DNA of 64,000 nt from the NCBI GenBank assembly GCA_964577375.1, contig CAZNYW010000007.1, positions 1 to 64,000 on the forward strand, in the 5' to 3' direction. This document shows, piece by piece, positions 17,064 to 25,136 of this stretch. The position numbers and the translations under genes are program-made. Origin of the DNA: DATKUC01 sp964577375. GTDB lineage: Bacteria; Spirochaetota; Spirochaetia; DSM-27196; DATKUC01. The first letter of the stretch is position 1. Each line of letters begins with the position of its first letter. A model generated the notes under the pieces. That model did not search any database. It was not told where the DNA came from and worked only from the letters and a program-made list of their open reading frames with translations.

Positions 17064-17959
17064 GCTCGGGCCCGCCTGGAACGAAAGAGGGAATAGGTGT
17101 AGAGCGACAGCGCCGCCCAGATGAAGGAGAAGCTCACCACTTGCGGCGTGGAAAAGGGCTCGTGGTATACGAGCGTTCCGATGAGGAGCATGAGAGTTGG
17201 TGAGACGTACTGGAGAAACCCTACGTTCGAGAGGGGAACACGCCGTGCTCCTGCGCCGAAGAGGAGGAGCGGAACGGCGGTGATCGCGCCTGATCCCACG
17301 AGCAGGGCGGTAACGTTGGGGGAGACCGATGTGAAATGTCCGCCGCCGTCGGCTACCGCTACGGCCGCGTAGACCACCGCGGCCGGAAAGAGCGCGGCCA
17401 TTTCGAGCCACAGCCCGACGGCGGCGCCGAGGTGGCCGATCTTCTTGAGCAGGCCGTACACTCCGAAGCTCAGAGCGATGCCGAGGCTTATCCACGGGAT
17501 CCTGCCAAAACTGATCGTCACCACCACCACTCCGATGGTGGCGAGGATCAGGGCGGCGAGCTCCATTTTTCCCGGCCGCTCGCGGAGGAACAGAATGCCG
17601 AGCAGGATGCTGACGAGCGGGTTGAAGTAGTAGCCGAGACTCGATTCGACAACGTGATTGGAATTCACCGCCCACACATAGAGAAGCCAGTTCGCCGCGA
17701 GCGTCACTGCGCACAGGAGCACAATTGCAATCGAAACCGCCCGTCGAGTCCGGTCGGCCAGAAAGGATCGCAGTTGCCTTCTGTGCCTGACGGCAACCAG
17801 AATACCCATGAGCACGCCGGACCAGATCACCCGGTGAGAGAGTATCTCTACCGGGGGTACCGCGCGGAGCCACTTCCAGTAGAAGGGAAGCAATCCCCAC
17901 ATGAGAAAGGCAAGGAAGGTGTAGAGCTGGCCTGCGACGTCATGGGTTGGTTTCGGCAT
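17060..17959 (-). CDS. rarD: RarD-type EamA transporter, 299 aa
   Basis: Matches the RarD subfamily: FLMWGLLPFYWKWLRAVPPV, EILSHRVIWS, LAANWLLYVWAVNSNHVVES, SLGYYFNPLVSILLGILFLRE, and FLQYVSPTLMLLIGTLVYHE. Ten membrane helices. Chloramphenicol-sensitivity protein by name; physiological substrate unknown. Starts at ATG 17959, 41 bases after the end of the ecfT gene on the same strand, and overlaps the second DMT gene by four bases. Confidence 0.9.
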   Translation of the reverse strand: MPKPTHDVAGQLYTFLAFLMWGLLPFYWKWLRAVPPVEILSHRVIWSGVLMGILVAVRHRRQLRSFLADRTRRAVSIAIVLLCAVTLAANWLLYVWAVNSNHVVESSLGYYFNPLVSILLGILFLRERPGKMELAALILATIGVVVVTISFGRIPWISLGIALSFGVYGLLKKIGHLGAAVGLWLEMAALFPAAVVYAAVAVADGGGHFTSVSPNVTALLVGSGAITAVPLLLFGAGARRVPLSNVGFLQYVSPTLMLLIGTLVYHEPFSTPQVVSFSFIWAALSLYTYSLFRSRRARA

Positions 17960-18000
17960 GGATGAGTTATACCTGCCCGAAGGAATCCGCGCAACCTCGC

Positions 18001-18786
18001 CTAGAGAAAGGTTCCCGCGACCACGACAATTGTCGCCGCCGCGCAGACCGCGGTCGCCGTGAGTCCGGACCGGCCGAGGCGGCGAAGCGGCGCAAAATCG
18101 GGCGGGTCGGCCTCCGGGGTGAACCCTCTGCTCTCGAGCGCGGCGGTGATCTCGGCCGATCTGTAGAACATGCCGCGCAGTACCGTGACCGATAGCGTTG
18201 TCAGGTAGCGTACCGGCCTCCTCGGGGTGAGCCCGCGTGACCGCAGGCCGTCGGCAATGCGCTCCGAGAGGTCGAATAGAAGCGGCACGAACGAGACGGT
18301 GAGGCCGATCATCGCAGAAAGCCGCGACGCGGCAGCGGGGGAGAGCGGCCGAAGCGCCCATCGGGCGGCCTGCCTGAGATCCCGCACCGCAGTTGTCGCG
18401 ACAAAGAGATTGGCTGCATAAAGGGCGATGATCAGCCGCAGCGCGAAAGTGCCGCCCGACTGAAGGCCGGTTCGGCTCAGTGCGAGTGGACCGAGATGGA
18501 GCAGCGCCGACTCCGCCGGCCCGCCTCCCGCGCCGGTCGCCCGTGAAAGGAGGACGGCGGCCGCGAGAAGCAGAATCGGCCATCCCGCGCGAAGGGGCCG
18601 GAAGAACGGTTCCCGCGCGCCGGCATAACCGAAGAACAGAGCCGCAGCGGCCAGAGCCAGTCCGGGCAGTGCGGCCGCCGCAAGCGCGACGTTGAAAAAG
18701 AGGTAGGCTGCCGACTTGATGCGCGGATCTGCGCGGTGGAGAAGCGAGTCTCCCGGCCGGAAGTGAAACAGGATGTAGCGATTCAT
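18001..18786 (-). CDS. bioN: Energy-coupling factor transmembrane protein EcfT (BioN), 261 aa
   Basis: Membrane helices in the N-terminal two thirds, then the two EcfT coupling motifs GLRSRGLTP and ALESRGFTP (the Ala/Ser-Arg-Gly signature that docks on the ATPase). ADPRIKSAAYLFFNVALAAA near the start is typical of EcfT. ATG 18786 overlaps the ATPase stop by four bases. Third gene of bioY-ecfA-ecfT, so it is most likely the T component of a dedicated biotin ECF transporter. Confidence 0.9.
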   Translation of the reverse strand: MNRYILFHFRPGDSLLHRADPRIKSAAYLFFNVALAAAALPGLALAAAALFFGYAGAREPFFRPLRAGWPILLLAAAVLLSRATGAGGGPAESALLHLGPLALSRTGLQSGGTFALRLIIALYAANLFVATTAVRDLRQAARWALRPLSPAAASRLSAMIGLTVSFVPLLFDLSERIADGLRSRGLTPRRPVRYLTTLSVTVLRGMFYRSAEITAALESRGFTPEADPPDFAPLRRLGRSGLTATAVCAAATIVVVAGTFL

Positions 18787-19553
18787 CTGGATGTCTCCTG
18801 CGGGAGCCAGGAGAGACGTTGCGAGCCCGCATCGTAGAGGCGTGCCACCGGCACGAGACCCCATTCTTCGAACCGTCCGGTCGCCGCCTGAGGCGCGCCG
18901 TCGTAACGGACGGTCCCTCCGGCAAGCACGATCAGCCTGGTCGCGTGGGCCAGCACCTTTTCTACCTCATGGGTAACCACGACGATTCCGCAGCCATCGG
19001 CGTGCGCGCGGGTCAGCGCGCGCAGCACCTCCACTACTCCTGCGTAGTCCAGGTTGGAAAACGGCTCATCGCAGACGATGATCGACGGTCGCATGGAAAA
19101 TATGCCCGCGAGAGCCAGGCGCCGTTTCTCGCCGCCCGAGAGAGTCCGCGGATCGCGCTCGAGCAGACCCGTCAGCTCGAAGGTGGTTGCCGACTGCTCG
19201 ACACGGCGACGGATCTCATCGGCGGGCAGCGCGGCGTTCCGGGGGCCGAATGCAATGTCCTCTTCCACCGTCTGACCGACTATCTGGTGGTCCGGCTCCT
19301 GAAACACCATTCCGATCCGGAGGCGTGCCTCGTGAAGACGACGGTGCAGCGGCTGGCCGTCAAACAGCACTGACCCCGCGGTGGGTTCGAGCAGCCCGTT
19401 GAGATGACGCACGAGAAGGGTCTTACCCGATCCGCTCGGACCCGCAAGCAGCACGAACTCGCCTGAGTCGATGCCGACCGTAACGCCGTGCAGCCCAGCG
19501 GAAGGATTCTCTTCGAAACGGTGCTCGAGATTGCGCAGCTCGACGAGCGGCAT
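18783..19553 (-). CDS. bioM: Energy-coupling factor ATPase EcfA (BioM), 256 aa
   Basis: Complete ABC ATPase: Walker A GPSGSGKT near residues 38-45, Q-loop GMVFQEPDHQIVGQTVEEDI (the DxxQ...VxxDxxFG form typical of ECF ATPases), signature LSGGEKRR, Walker B IIVCDEPFSNLD and H-loop VVVTHE. ATG 19553 lies two bases after bioY ends. A single ATPase is present, as in dedicated BioMNY systems. Confidence 0.93.
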   Translation of the reverse strand: MPLVELRNLEHRFEENPSAGLHGVTVGIDSGEFVLLAGPSGSGKTLLVRHLNGLLEPTAGSVLFDGQPLHRRLHEARLRIGMVFQEPDHQIVGQTVEEDIAFGPRNAALPADEIRRRVEQSATTFELTGLLERDPRTLSGGEKRRLALAGIFSMRPSIIVCDEPFSNLDYAGVVEVLRALTRAHADGCGIVVVTHEVEKVLAHATRLIVLAGGTVRYDGAPQAATGRFEEWGLVPVARLYDAGSQRLSWLPQETSR

Positions 19554-19555
19554 GT

Positions 19556-20281
19556 CTATCCTTGCGCGCTTTCGCCGCGACCGACGTCGCGGACGCCGGA
19601 GCTGCGCGGTGGTGCGTCCTGTGCTCCCGCCTGCAGCGGCCCGGCGTCGAGCGGCCGGACCGCCGGAACGAAACCCCGACCGGCTGCCGTCCGAAGCACG
19701 GGCTCGAGAAGCCGGACCGCAGCCACCGCGGCGGCCGCCTTGAGAAGGTCGCCGGCAATGAAGGGAAGAACGCCCGCGGCGGCAGCCTTTGCCCACGAAA
19801 GTCCCGCGACGGCCTTGAGCCAGGGCAGGCCGAATGCGTAGACAACCACCGTTGCCGCGATCACCGCCGCCACGTCGCGCAGCAGGTTCCAGGCAGCCGG
19901 AACCGGCTTCTGCGGGAGCTGCCAGCGGGCGGGGCCGGTTCCGTTGGCGATCAGGCCGGCCACGGCGGCGGCGGCGAGAAAGCCGACCAGGTATCCCCCG
20001 GTCGGGCCGAGGAAGTGCGCGAAGCCGCCCGAGCCGCCGGAAAAAACGGGAAGTCCGATGAGACCGATGAAGAGGTATACCCCCACCGACACTGCCGCCC
20101 ATCGCCAGCCCAGCAGGAGTCCGGCGAGAAGCACGAAGAGGTTCTGCAGAACGATGGGGACCGGACTTCCGGGTATCGGGACGCTTATGTATGCGCCCGC
20201 CGCGATGAGTGCCGCAAACATGCTCGCGAGCACCATGTCGCCGACGGGTACCGGTTTTGCGTTGGTTGCAGACATGTTCAC
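19556..20281 (-). CDS. bioY: Biotin ECF transporter substrate-binding protein BioY, 241 aa
   Basis: BioY sequence: SMFAALIAAGAYISVPIPGS, PVPIVLQNLFVLLAGLLLG, VYLFIGLIGLPVFSGGSGG, FLGPTGGYLVGFL, and PWLKAVAGLSWAKAAAAGVLPF. Six membrane helices. The family is usually about 190 residues; here about 45 extra C-terminal residues, Pro/Arg/Gly-rich, follow. GTG 20281 is supported by AGGAAG ten bases upstream; ATG 20275 is also possible. First gene of a full biotin uptake operon. No biotin synthesis gene is seen here. Confidence 0.93.
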   Translation of the reverse strand: MNMSATNAKPVPVGDMVLASMFAALIAAGAYISVPIPGSPVPIVLQNLFVLLAGLLLGWRWAAVSVGVYLFIGLIGLPVFSGGSGGFAHFLGPTGGYLVGFLAAAAVAGLIANGTGPARWQLPQKPVPAAWNLLRDVAAVIAATVVVYAFGLPWLKAVAGLSWAKAAAAGVLPFIAGDLLKAAAAVAAVRLLEPVLRTAAGRGFVPAVRPLDAGPLQAGAQDAPPRSSGVRDVGRGESAQG

Positions 20282-20313
20282 AGGATAGCTGCTTCCTGCC
20301 GATGTGCAAAGTA

Positions 20314-20327
20314 GCGGCTGAAGCCGC
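20314..20327. promoter_or_regulatory. Inverted repeat between bioY and the carboxypeptidase gene
   Basis: GCGGCT-GA-AGCCGC, perfect 6-bp arms, sits in the 84-base divergent intergenic region four bases upstream of the -35 of the carboxypeptidase promoter. It could be an operator for either gene. It does not resemble the BirA operator. Confidence 0.35.
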
Positions 20328-20330
20328 GGC

Positions 20331-20358
20331 TTGTCACAATGAAAAAACTTCGTATACT
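20331..20358 (+). promoter_or_regulatory. Sigma70-type promoter of D-Ala-D-Ala carboxypeptidase gene
   Basis: TTGTCA (20331-20336), 16 bases, TATACT (20353-20358). Predicted transcription start is near 20365, one base before ATG 20366. The promoter therefore decides the start: the earlier in-frame ATG at 20339 lies upstream of the -10. Confidence 0.6.
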
Positions 20359-20365
20359 TTCGAGC

Positions 20366-21619
20366 ATGCGCTCCAGAATGAATCGATTCGCACTCCTTGC
20401 AGCTGTACTGCTCTACGGAGCACTTCCCGCGGCCGTCACGCCGCTCTTTTCGAAGTCGAACATATCGATCGACACGCCGCCTTCATTGCAGGCCGTATCA
20501 GCAGTGCTCATGGAGGCGGAAACCGGAAAGGTGCTGTTCGAATACCATCCGAACGAGCCGATCGCCCCTGCCAGCCTCACCAAACTGATGACCCTTCACA
20601 TCGCCCTCGAGGAAATCGCAAAGGGAAAGCTCGATCCCAACCAGGTGATCATCCCGGTGCGCCAGGCGTGGGCGAGAAACATGCCCTACGGCTCGTCGCT
20701 GATGTTTCTCGGTCCCAATCAGCAGCTCACCATCGAACAGCTGCTCAAGGGGCTGGTAGTCCCGTCCGGGAACGACGCGGCCTATGCGCTAGCCTATCAG
20801 ATTGCCGGCTCAATTCCCGCCTTTGCGCAGATGATGAATGAGGAAGCGGCGCGGTTCGGGTACAAGGTGATGCACTTTGTGGAGCCTTCGGGCATAAGCG
20901 CGAAGAACCGGGTGACCGCACTGGAGTATGCCGATTTCTGCAGGCGCTTCATCAGCCTTCACCCGGACGCGCTCCAGAATCTCCTGTCGGTGAAGGAGTT
21001 CACCTATCCGCAGCCGGTCAATCTGATCAACGGCAACCACGAGCATTCCATCACGCAGAAGAACCGGAACGTCCTTCTGTGGCAGTACCAGGGTGCGGAC
21101 GGGCTCAAGACCGGCTACATCGACGAATCGGGCTACAATATCGCGGTCACCGCCGAACGGAACGGTATGCGGCTCATCGCGGTCCTGCTCGGCGTTCGCG
21201 GAAGCAAGAAGGAAAGCGGCAGCCTTCTCCGCGCCCAGGAGACCGAACAGCTGCTCGACTACGGGTTCTCGAAGTTCACGAAGCTTCAGCTCGGCTTTCC
21301 CAGCCCGTCGCCGGTGCGCGTCTGGAAAGGAGCGAAGACCCTCGTCACCCTCGCGCCGGACCGCGAACCGGTGCTGGTGCTTCCCAAAGAGGACGTTGCG
21401 AGTCTTAAAGGGGTGGTGGAGCAGAAACGCGAAGTGATTGCACCGGTCAGCAAGGGGCAGGTACTCGGGTCGGTAGTTTACAGCGTCGATGGGACCGAGG
21501 TAGGCCGTTTCCCGCTCAAGGCCAGCGAAGGGGTCTCCGAGGGCGGTTTCTTCAGGCGGATGTTCGATTCGGTACGGCTTTTCTTCCGCGGCATTGCCGG
21601 CGGCGGTGCCGTCAAGTGA
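20366..21619 (+). CDS. D-alanyl-D-alanine carboxypeptidase (S11, PBP5/DacF type), 417 aa
   Basis: All three active-site motifs of penicillin-binding class C low-molecular-weight enzymes: SLTK (Ser70, Lys73), SGN (Ser134) and KTG (Lys248 in DGLKTGYIDESG). The signal peptide is MRSRMNRFALLAAVLLYGAL with cleavage near residue 26. The beta-sandwich C-terminal domain (about 305-395) is present. It trims the last D-Ala from peptidoglycan stem peptides in the periplasm. Start taken at ATG 20366 because of the promoter at 20331-20358; ATG 20378 is an alternative. Confidence 0.92.
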   Translation: MRSRMNRFALLAAVLLYGALPAAVTPLFSKSNISIDTPPSLQAVSAVLMEAETGKVLFEYHPNEPIAPASLTKLMTLHIALEEIAKGKLDPNQVIIPVRQAWARNMPYGSSLMFLGPNQQLTIEQLLKGLVVPSGNDAAYALAYQIAGSIPAFAQMMNEEAARFGYKVMHFVEPSGISAKNRVTALEYADFCRRFISLHPDALQNLLSVKEFTYPQPVNLINGNHEHSITQKNRNVLLWQYQGADGLKTGYIDESGYNIAVTAERNGMRLIAVLLGVRGSKKESGSLLRAQETEQLLDYGFSKFTKLQLGFPSPSPVRVWKGAKTLVTLAPDREPVLVLPKEDVASLKGVVEQKREVIAPVSKGQVLGSVVYSVDGTEVGRFPLKASEGVSEGGFFRRMFDSVRLFFRGIAGGGAVK

Positions 21620-21648
21620 TAAAACGGGGCCCCTTTCGCGTGCGATTA

Positions 21649-22632
21649 TCAGGCGACGCCCGTGAGTGCCTTGATGTACTGCAACCGTTCGTAGGCTTCC
21701 GGATTGGCGCTGCCCTTCTGGCTCAGCCTCCCGCGGAACTGCTCGATGCTGTTCATCCCCTGCGAAGTCATCCATTCCTGGAGTTGATTCTGTATTACCT
21801 GAATCTGATTGAAACCGTGCAGAAAGAGTGTGGAGCAGATCTGAACCGTCGACGCGCCGGCCAGAATCATCTTCACGGCCGCGTCTCCGTCGTGAACGCC
21901 GGTCGACCCCGCAATGTCCATCTTGATCTTGTCCGACAGGATCGATACCCAGCGAAGCGGGACGTGGATCTCGTGGGGGCTGGAGAACTGGTAGCCTGGA
22001 GCGAGCTTCATCAGCTTGGTATCGATGTCCAGCTGATAAAACCGGTTGAAGAGGATAAGACCGGATGCCCCCGCCTTCTGGAGCTCGACTGCGAACTTCG
22101 GCAGCGACGAGAAATAGGGCCCAATCTTCACGGCGAGCGGAATCTCCACCTGCTCGCGAACGGTCCGCACGATAGAAAGGAACTGCCTCTCCACCGACTC
22201 CGCGGTCTCGTTCGTGCTCCGAGGCATGATTGATATGTTGAGCTCGAGTGCGTTCGCGCCGGCAGCCTGGATCTGTTTTGCGTACTGCGCCCACCACTTC
22301 ACGTCGACGCAGTTGACGCTCGCGATGACCGGTATGTCGACTGAGTTCTTCGCCTCCCGGATGAGGTCGAGGTAGCTGTTGGGACCGAGACGCATGCCCA
22401 TCTGGCGGATGTACTCCTGGGCCTCCGGATGTATCGAAACATCGGCATCCCGCTCCTCCGCATCGACCTCCACCTCGATCTGCTCCTCGAAGAGCGACTT
22501 CAGCACAACGGCTGCCGCCCCGTGCTCGGCGCACTTCTTTACACCATTAAGTGATTGGGTCATGCTGGAACTGGAGACCACGAGTGGATTCTTCAGCTTC
22601 AGCCCCATATAGGACGTAGAAAGATCTGGCAT
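21649..22632 (-). CDS. Dihydroorotate dehydrogenase-like FMN protein, 327 aa
   Basis: TIM-barrel flavoprotein of the class 1 DHOD fold: YMGLKLKNPLVVSSSSMTQS at the N-terminus, IPVIASVNC, ALELNIS, PLAVKIGPYFS, and the phosphate-binding IAGSTGVHDGDAAVKMILAG. The segment that in class 1 enzymes reads ELNxSCPN, with the catalytic Cys, is ELNISIMPRS here, so orotate formation by the usual mechanism is unlikely. SD AGGA precedes ATG 22632. The ORF is open upstream only as a shadow of the divergent oxidoreductase. Confidence 0.85.
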   Translation of the reverse strand: MPDLSTSYMGLKLKNPLVVSSSSMTQSLNGVKKCAEHGAAAVVLKSLFEEQIEVEVDAEERDADVSIHPEAQEYIRQMGMRLGPNSYLDLIREAKNSVDIPVIASVNCVDVKWWAQYAKQIQAAGANALELNISIMPRSTNETAESVERQFLSIVRTVREQVEIPLAVKIGPYFSSLPKFAVELQKAGASGLILFNRFYQLDIDTKLMKLAPGYQFSSPHEIHVPLRWVSILSDKIKMDIAGSTGVHDGDAAVKMILAGASTVQICSTLFLHGFNQIQVIQNQLQEWMTSQGMNSIEQFRGRLSQKGSANPEAYERLQYIKALTGVA

Positions 22633-22681
22633 ATTCGATTCCTTTGGCGGCGTGGTACGTATACCCTGTAAGGTTTGAGAA

Positions 22682-22710
22682 ATTATAGCGTATGGAAAAG
22701 TTGAGCGCAA
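22682..22710 (-). promoter_or_regulatory. Sigma70-type promoter of the DHOD-like gene
   Basis: On the minus strand TTGCGC (22710-22705), 17 bases, TATAAT (22687-22682). The leader is about 45 bases and contains an AGGA ribosome site. Confidence 0.65.
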
Positions 22711-22714
22711 GTGT

Positions 22715-23974
22715 ATGAAAGAACAAACGACAGAAGGCGGAGGCAACGTCCGCCGCGTAGTAATAGTGGGTGCAGGTATTGCCGGATTCACTGCGGCAAA
22801 GACCCTTGCGGCGCTCGGGAGCAGTGTCGAGATCGTGCTGATAAACGGCGAGGACCGGATACCGTACAAGCGCACGAAATTATCGAAGAACATGGTGCGG
22901 CCCTTCGCACGCGATGCCTTTGCGCTAGCCGAGGCGTCGTGGTACAGTGAGAGCGGCATCGAGCTCGTGAACGGCCGCCAGGTCGTGACGCTCGATACCC
23001 GGGAGAAGAGCCTTACCCTCGATACCGGCGAAACGCTTGACTGGGACGCCGCGATCCTGGCGACCGGCAGCGAGCCGGTGCGGCTCGAGGGTGATGCCTT
23101 TTCCGGCATGCCGGTGCTCACCGTACGGCGGGCGGCCGACGTCGAGCAGATGCTGCACGCCATCGAGGGAACGCACGATCTTCTGGTGATCGGAGGCGGA
23201 GTGCTCGGCGTCGAGGTATCCGAGCAGCTCACCCGAATGGGACACCGGGTCACCTTCTGCATCGCCGCTGCGCGCGTGATGGCGAATCAGCTCAACGAGA
23301 GAGCTTCCGCCGATCTGGCAGAACTGCTCGACTCCAACGGCATTGAGCTTCTCCTCGGGCATCAGATAACCGGACTGTCGCTCGACCGGGAAAAGATCGG
23401 TACCGTCATCGACAGCACCAACCGCCGCTTCGATGCGGTCATAGCCTGCGTCGGTGTCCGGCCTTCGGTCGAGCTTGCCCGGGGTGCCGGATTGGGCACC
23501 CGCCGGGGCATCCTGGTCGATCAGTATCTCGAGACGAGCGAGCCCGGGGTGTTTGCGGCGGGCGATGCTGCCGAGCACGCCAGGGGCTTCCTATCCTACC
23601 TGTGGCATGCGGCCGAATACCAGGGCGAGCTCGCAGGCAGAAATGCTGCCGCCTATCTCGATCTGATACCGGGGCAGCCGAAGTCGATCTTCGACAACCC
23701 GCCATTTCGCCTGAAGTGCGAAGTGTTCGACCGTTACTACTTTTCAGCCGGCGTGCTGCCCGGCGTCAACCTGAGCTCTCCGGCCGCTGCGGACGGTTTT
23801 CGGCTGGTCGAGGAGGAGGCAGATGGAAACCGCTACCGCCTGTTCAGTTTTCACGACTCCCGGCTTGTCGGCGCGATTATGATCAACGATCACGACCGCG
23901 CGAAAAGCTACCAGGCGGCGGTGCGGGAGGGATGGACTGAGAGCCGTGTGATGGAGGAACTGAAATGGAACTGA
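22715..23974 (+). CDS. FAD/NAD(P)-dependent oxidoreductase, 419 aa
   Basis: Two Rossmann motifs: VVIVGAGIAGFTAAKTLAAL (residues 15-34, FAD) and LLVIGGGVLGVEVSEQLTRM (about 150, NAD(P)H), ATGSEP, and the second FAD motif GVFAAGDAAEH. This is the layout of the nitrite-reductase-large-subunit/rubredoxin-reductase/NADH oxidase group. A C-terminal domain of about 90 residues contains NPPFRLKCEVFDRYYFSAG. No redox-active CxxC is seen. Partner unknown; the overlapping downstream gene encodes an exported binding protein, an unusual pairing. Confidence 0.87.
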   Translation: MKEQTTEGGGNVRRVVIVGAGIAGFTAAKTLAALGSSVEIVLINGEDRIPYKRTKLSKNMVRPFARDAFALAEASWYSESGIELVNGRQVVTLDTREKSLTLDTGETLDWDAAILATGSEPVRLEGDAFSGMPVLTVRRAADVEQMLHAIEGTHDLLVIGGGVLGVEVSEQLTRMGHRVTFCIAAARVMANQLNERASADLAELLDSNGIELLLGHQITGLSLDREKIGTVIDSTNRRFDAVIACVGVRPSVELARGAGLGTRRGILVDQYLETSEPGVFAAGDAAEHARGFLSYLWHAAEYQGELAGRNAAAYLDLIPGQPKSIFDNPPFRLKCEVFDRYYFSAGVLPGVNLSSPAAADGFRLVEEEADGNRYRLFSFHDSRLVGAIMINDHDRAKSYQAAVREGWTESRVMEELKWN

Positions 23975-24996
23975 AAAGAGTTGTGCTTGCGCTGACGGCT
24001 GTCCTGCTGCTGTCGGTTTCTTCGGTTGCCGGGCTCTTTGCATCCGGCGCGAAGGAGGCTGCCCAGCGCGGATCCCCGGCGGCGTCCGGGGGCGCCGCCG
24101 GCGCAGTGACGCTCCGGGTAGCCACACTCAGGGGACCCACCGGCATGGGGATGATCCGGCTCCTCGACAGAGCGCCCGAAGTGGCGGCCGGCGTCCGCGC
24201 CGACTACGAGGTGGTTGGAACCCCGGAGCTCATGGTCTCCCGTATTCTGAGCGGCGCGGTTGACGTCGCAAGCCTCCCGCTCAACATCGCTGCGAAGCTC
24301 TACAACAGCGGCGTCGCCTTCAAGCTGGCGGCGGTGAACGTGCTGGGGGTGCTCTACCTCGTCTCGGACGGGACCGCCGTGTCGGGCCTTCAGGACCTCA
24401 AGGGACGGACCGTCTACCTCACGGGAAAGGGCGCCAATCCGGATATTCTTTTCCGTTACGTGCTCACACGGAACGGACTTGAACCGGACAGCGATGTGAT
24501 CCTCAATTTCGACTACGACCAGGTGGAGCTTTCGAGCATGATGATAGCCGGACGCGTAAAGCTGGCGCTTCTACCGGAACCCTTTGTGACGCAGGTGCTT
24601 GAGAAAGCCCCCGGGGCGAAGGTGGTGCTGCGTTTCGAGGACGCATGGCGGAAGACCGTGGGCGGCGACACGCCGCTCGCGCAGGGCTGCCTGGTCGTCC
24701 GCGCGCAGACGGCTGTCGACCATCCGAAGGCGGTGGACGCTTTCCTTTCCGCCTACCATGACAGCGTCGACTGGGTAAATGCGCACCCGGCGGACGCGGG
24801 AGTACTCATCGAAAAGCACGGCATGGGGCTCAAGGCGGCGGCCGCTGCGGACGCGGTGCCCCGTATGAGCCTTGTGTACCAGCCGGCGTCGAGCGCCCGC
24901 CCGGCGGTGGAGGCTTTTCTGAAGGTGCTGCTGCAGTTTTCGCCCAATTCCATCGGCGGAAAGCTCCCGGACGACGGATTCTACCTCAAGAACTGA
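23965..24996 (+). CDS. ABC transporter substrate-binding protein (SsuA/NMT1-like), 343 aa
   Basis: Signal peptide MELKRVVLALTAVLLLSVSS ending GLFASGAKEA, a form common in spirochaete binding proteins. The mature part follows the nitrate/taurine/sulfonate/thiamine-precursor binding fold: VTLRVATLRGPTGMGMIRLL, YEVVGTPELMVSRILSGAVD, LQDLKGRTVYLTGKGANPDI and LALLPEPFVTQVLEKAPGAK. It overlaps the oxidoreductase gene by ten bases. No permease or ATPase gene is adjacent, so it is an orphan here. Confidence 0.88.
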   Translation: MELKRVVLALTAVLLLSVSSVAGLFASGAKEAAQRGSPAASGGAAGAVTLRVATLRGPTGMGMIRLLDRAPEVAAGVRADYEVVGTPELMVSRILSGAVDVASLPLNIAAKLYNSGVAFKLAAVNVLGVLYLVSDGTAVSGLQDLKGRTVYLTGKGANPDILFRYVLTRNGLEPDSDVILNFDYDQVELSSMMIAGRVKLALLPEPFVTQVLEKAPGAKVVLRFEDAWRKTVGGDTPLAQGCLVVRAQTAVDHPKAVDAFLSAYHDSVDWVNAHPADAGVLIEKHGMGLKAAAAADAVPRMSLVYQPASSARPAVEAFLKVLLQFSPNSIGGKLPDDGFYLKN

Positions 24997-25007
24997 TCAC
25001 AACCTGG

Positions 25008-25057
25008 TCGGGCCCGGAGGACGAGCGCGCCCGCGGCCCGGCCCGATTGCCCTTTCT
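25008..25057 (+). terminator. Possible terminator after the substrate-binding protein gene
   Basis: GC-rich inverted repeat TCGGGCC (25008-25014) / GGCCCGA (25040-25046) with additional internal pairing, followed by TTGCCCTTTCT. The T run is interrupted, so termination is plausible but not certain. Confidence 0.4.
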
Positions 25058-25136
25058 ATTTCTGAGTAAAACACTATGTTTTTACATTCCGCATTAGTAC
25101 ATTTGACGCAACATAGAAATCTTCAGGAGGAATAGA

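Noticed and set aside
16098..17900. A 600-codon open frame on the minus strand across both DMT transporters
   Set aside because: The first half is a shadow of rarD. The real gene begins at GTG 17063, which overlaps the rarD stop.
17060..18925. A 621-codon minus-strand frame
   Set aside because: Only the part from ATG 17959 is rarD; the upstream extension is Arg/Pro-rich shadow of the ecfT and ecfA genes.
20221..20281. BirA operator or biotin-type riboswitch before bioY
   Set aside because: No TTGTAAAC-like half sites and no conserved riboswitch core in the 57-base leader.
18783..20309. A 508-codon frame around the ATPase gene
   Set aside because: Upstream of 19553 it is a shadow of bioY; the ATPase begins at MPLVELRNLEHRF.
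21619..21648. GGGGCCCC palindrome between convergent carboxypeptidase and DHOD genes as a terminator
   Set aside because: Without a loop it cannot form a hairpin; no stem with a T run is present.
21649..23262. A 537-codon frame ending with the DHOD-like protein
   Set aside because: The extension runs antisense through the divergent oxidoreductase gene; promoter and ribosome site place the start at 22632.
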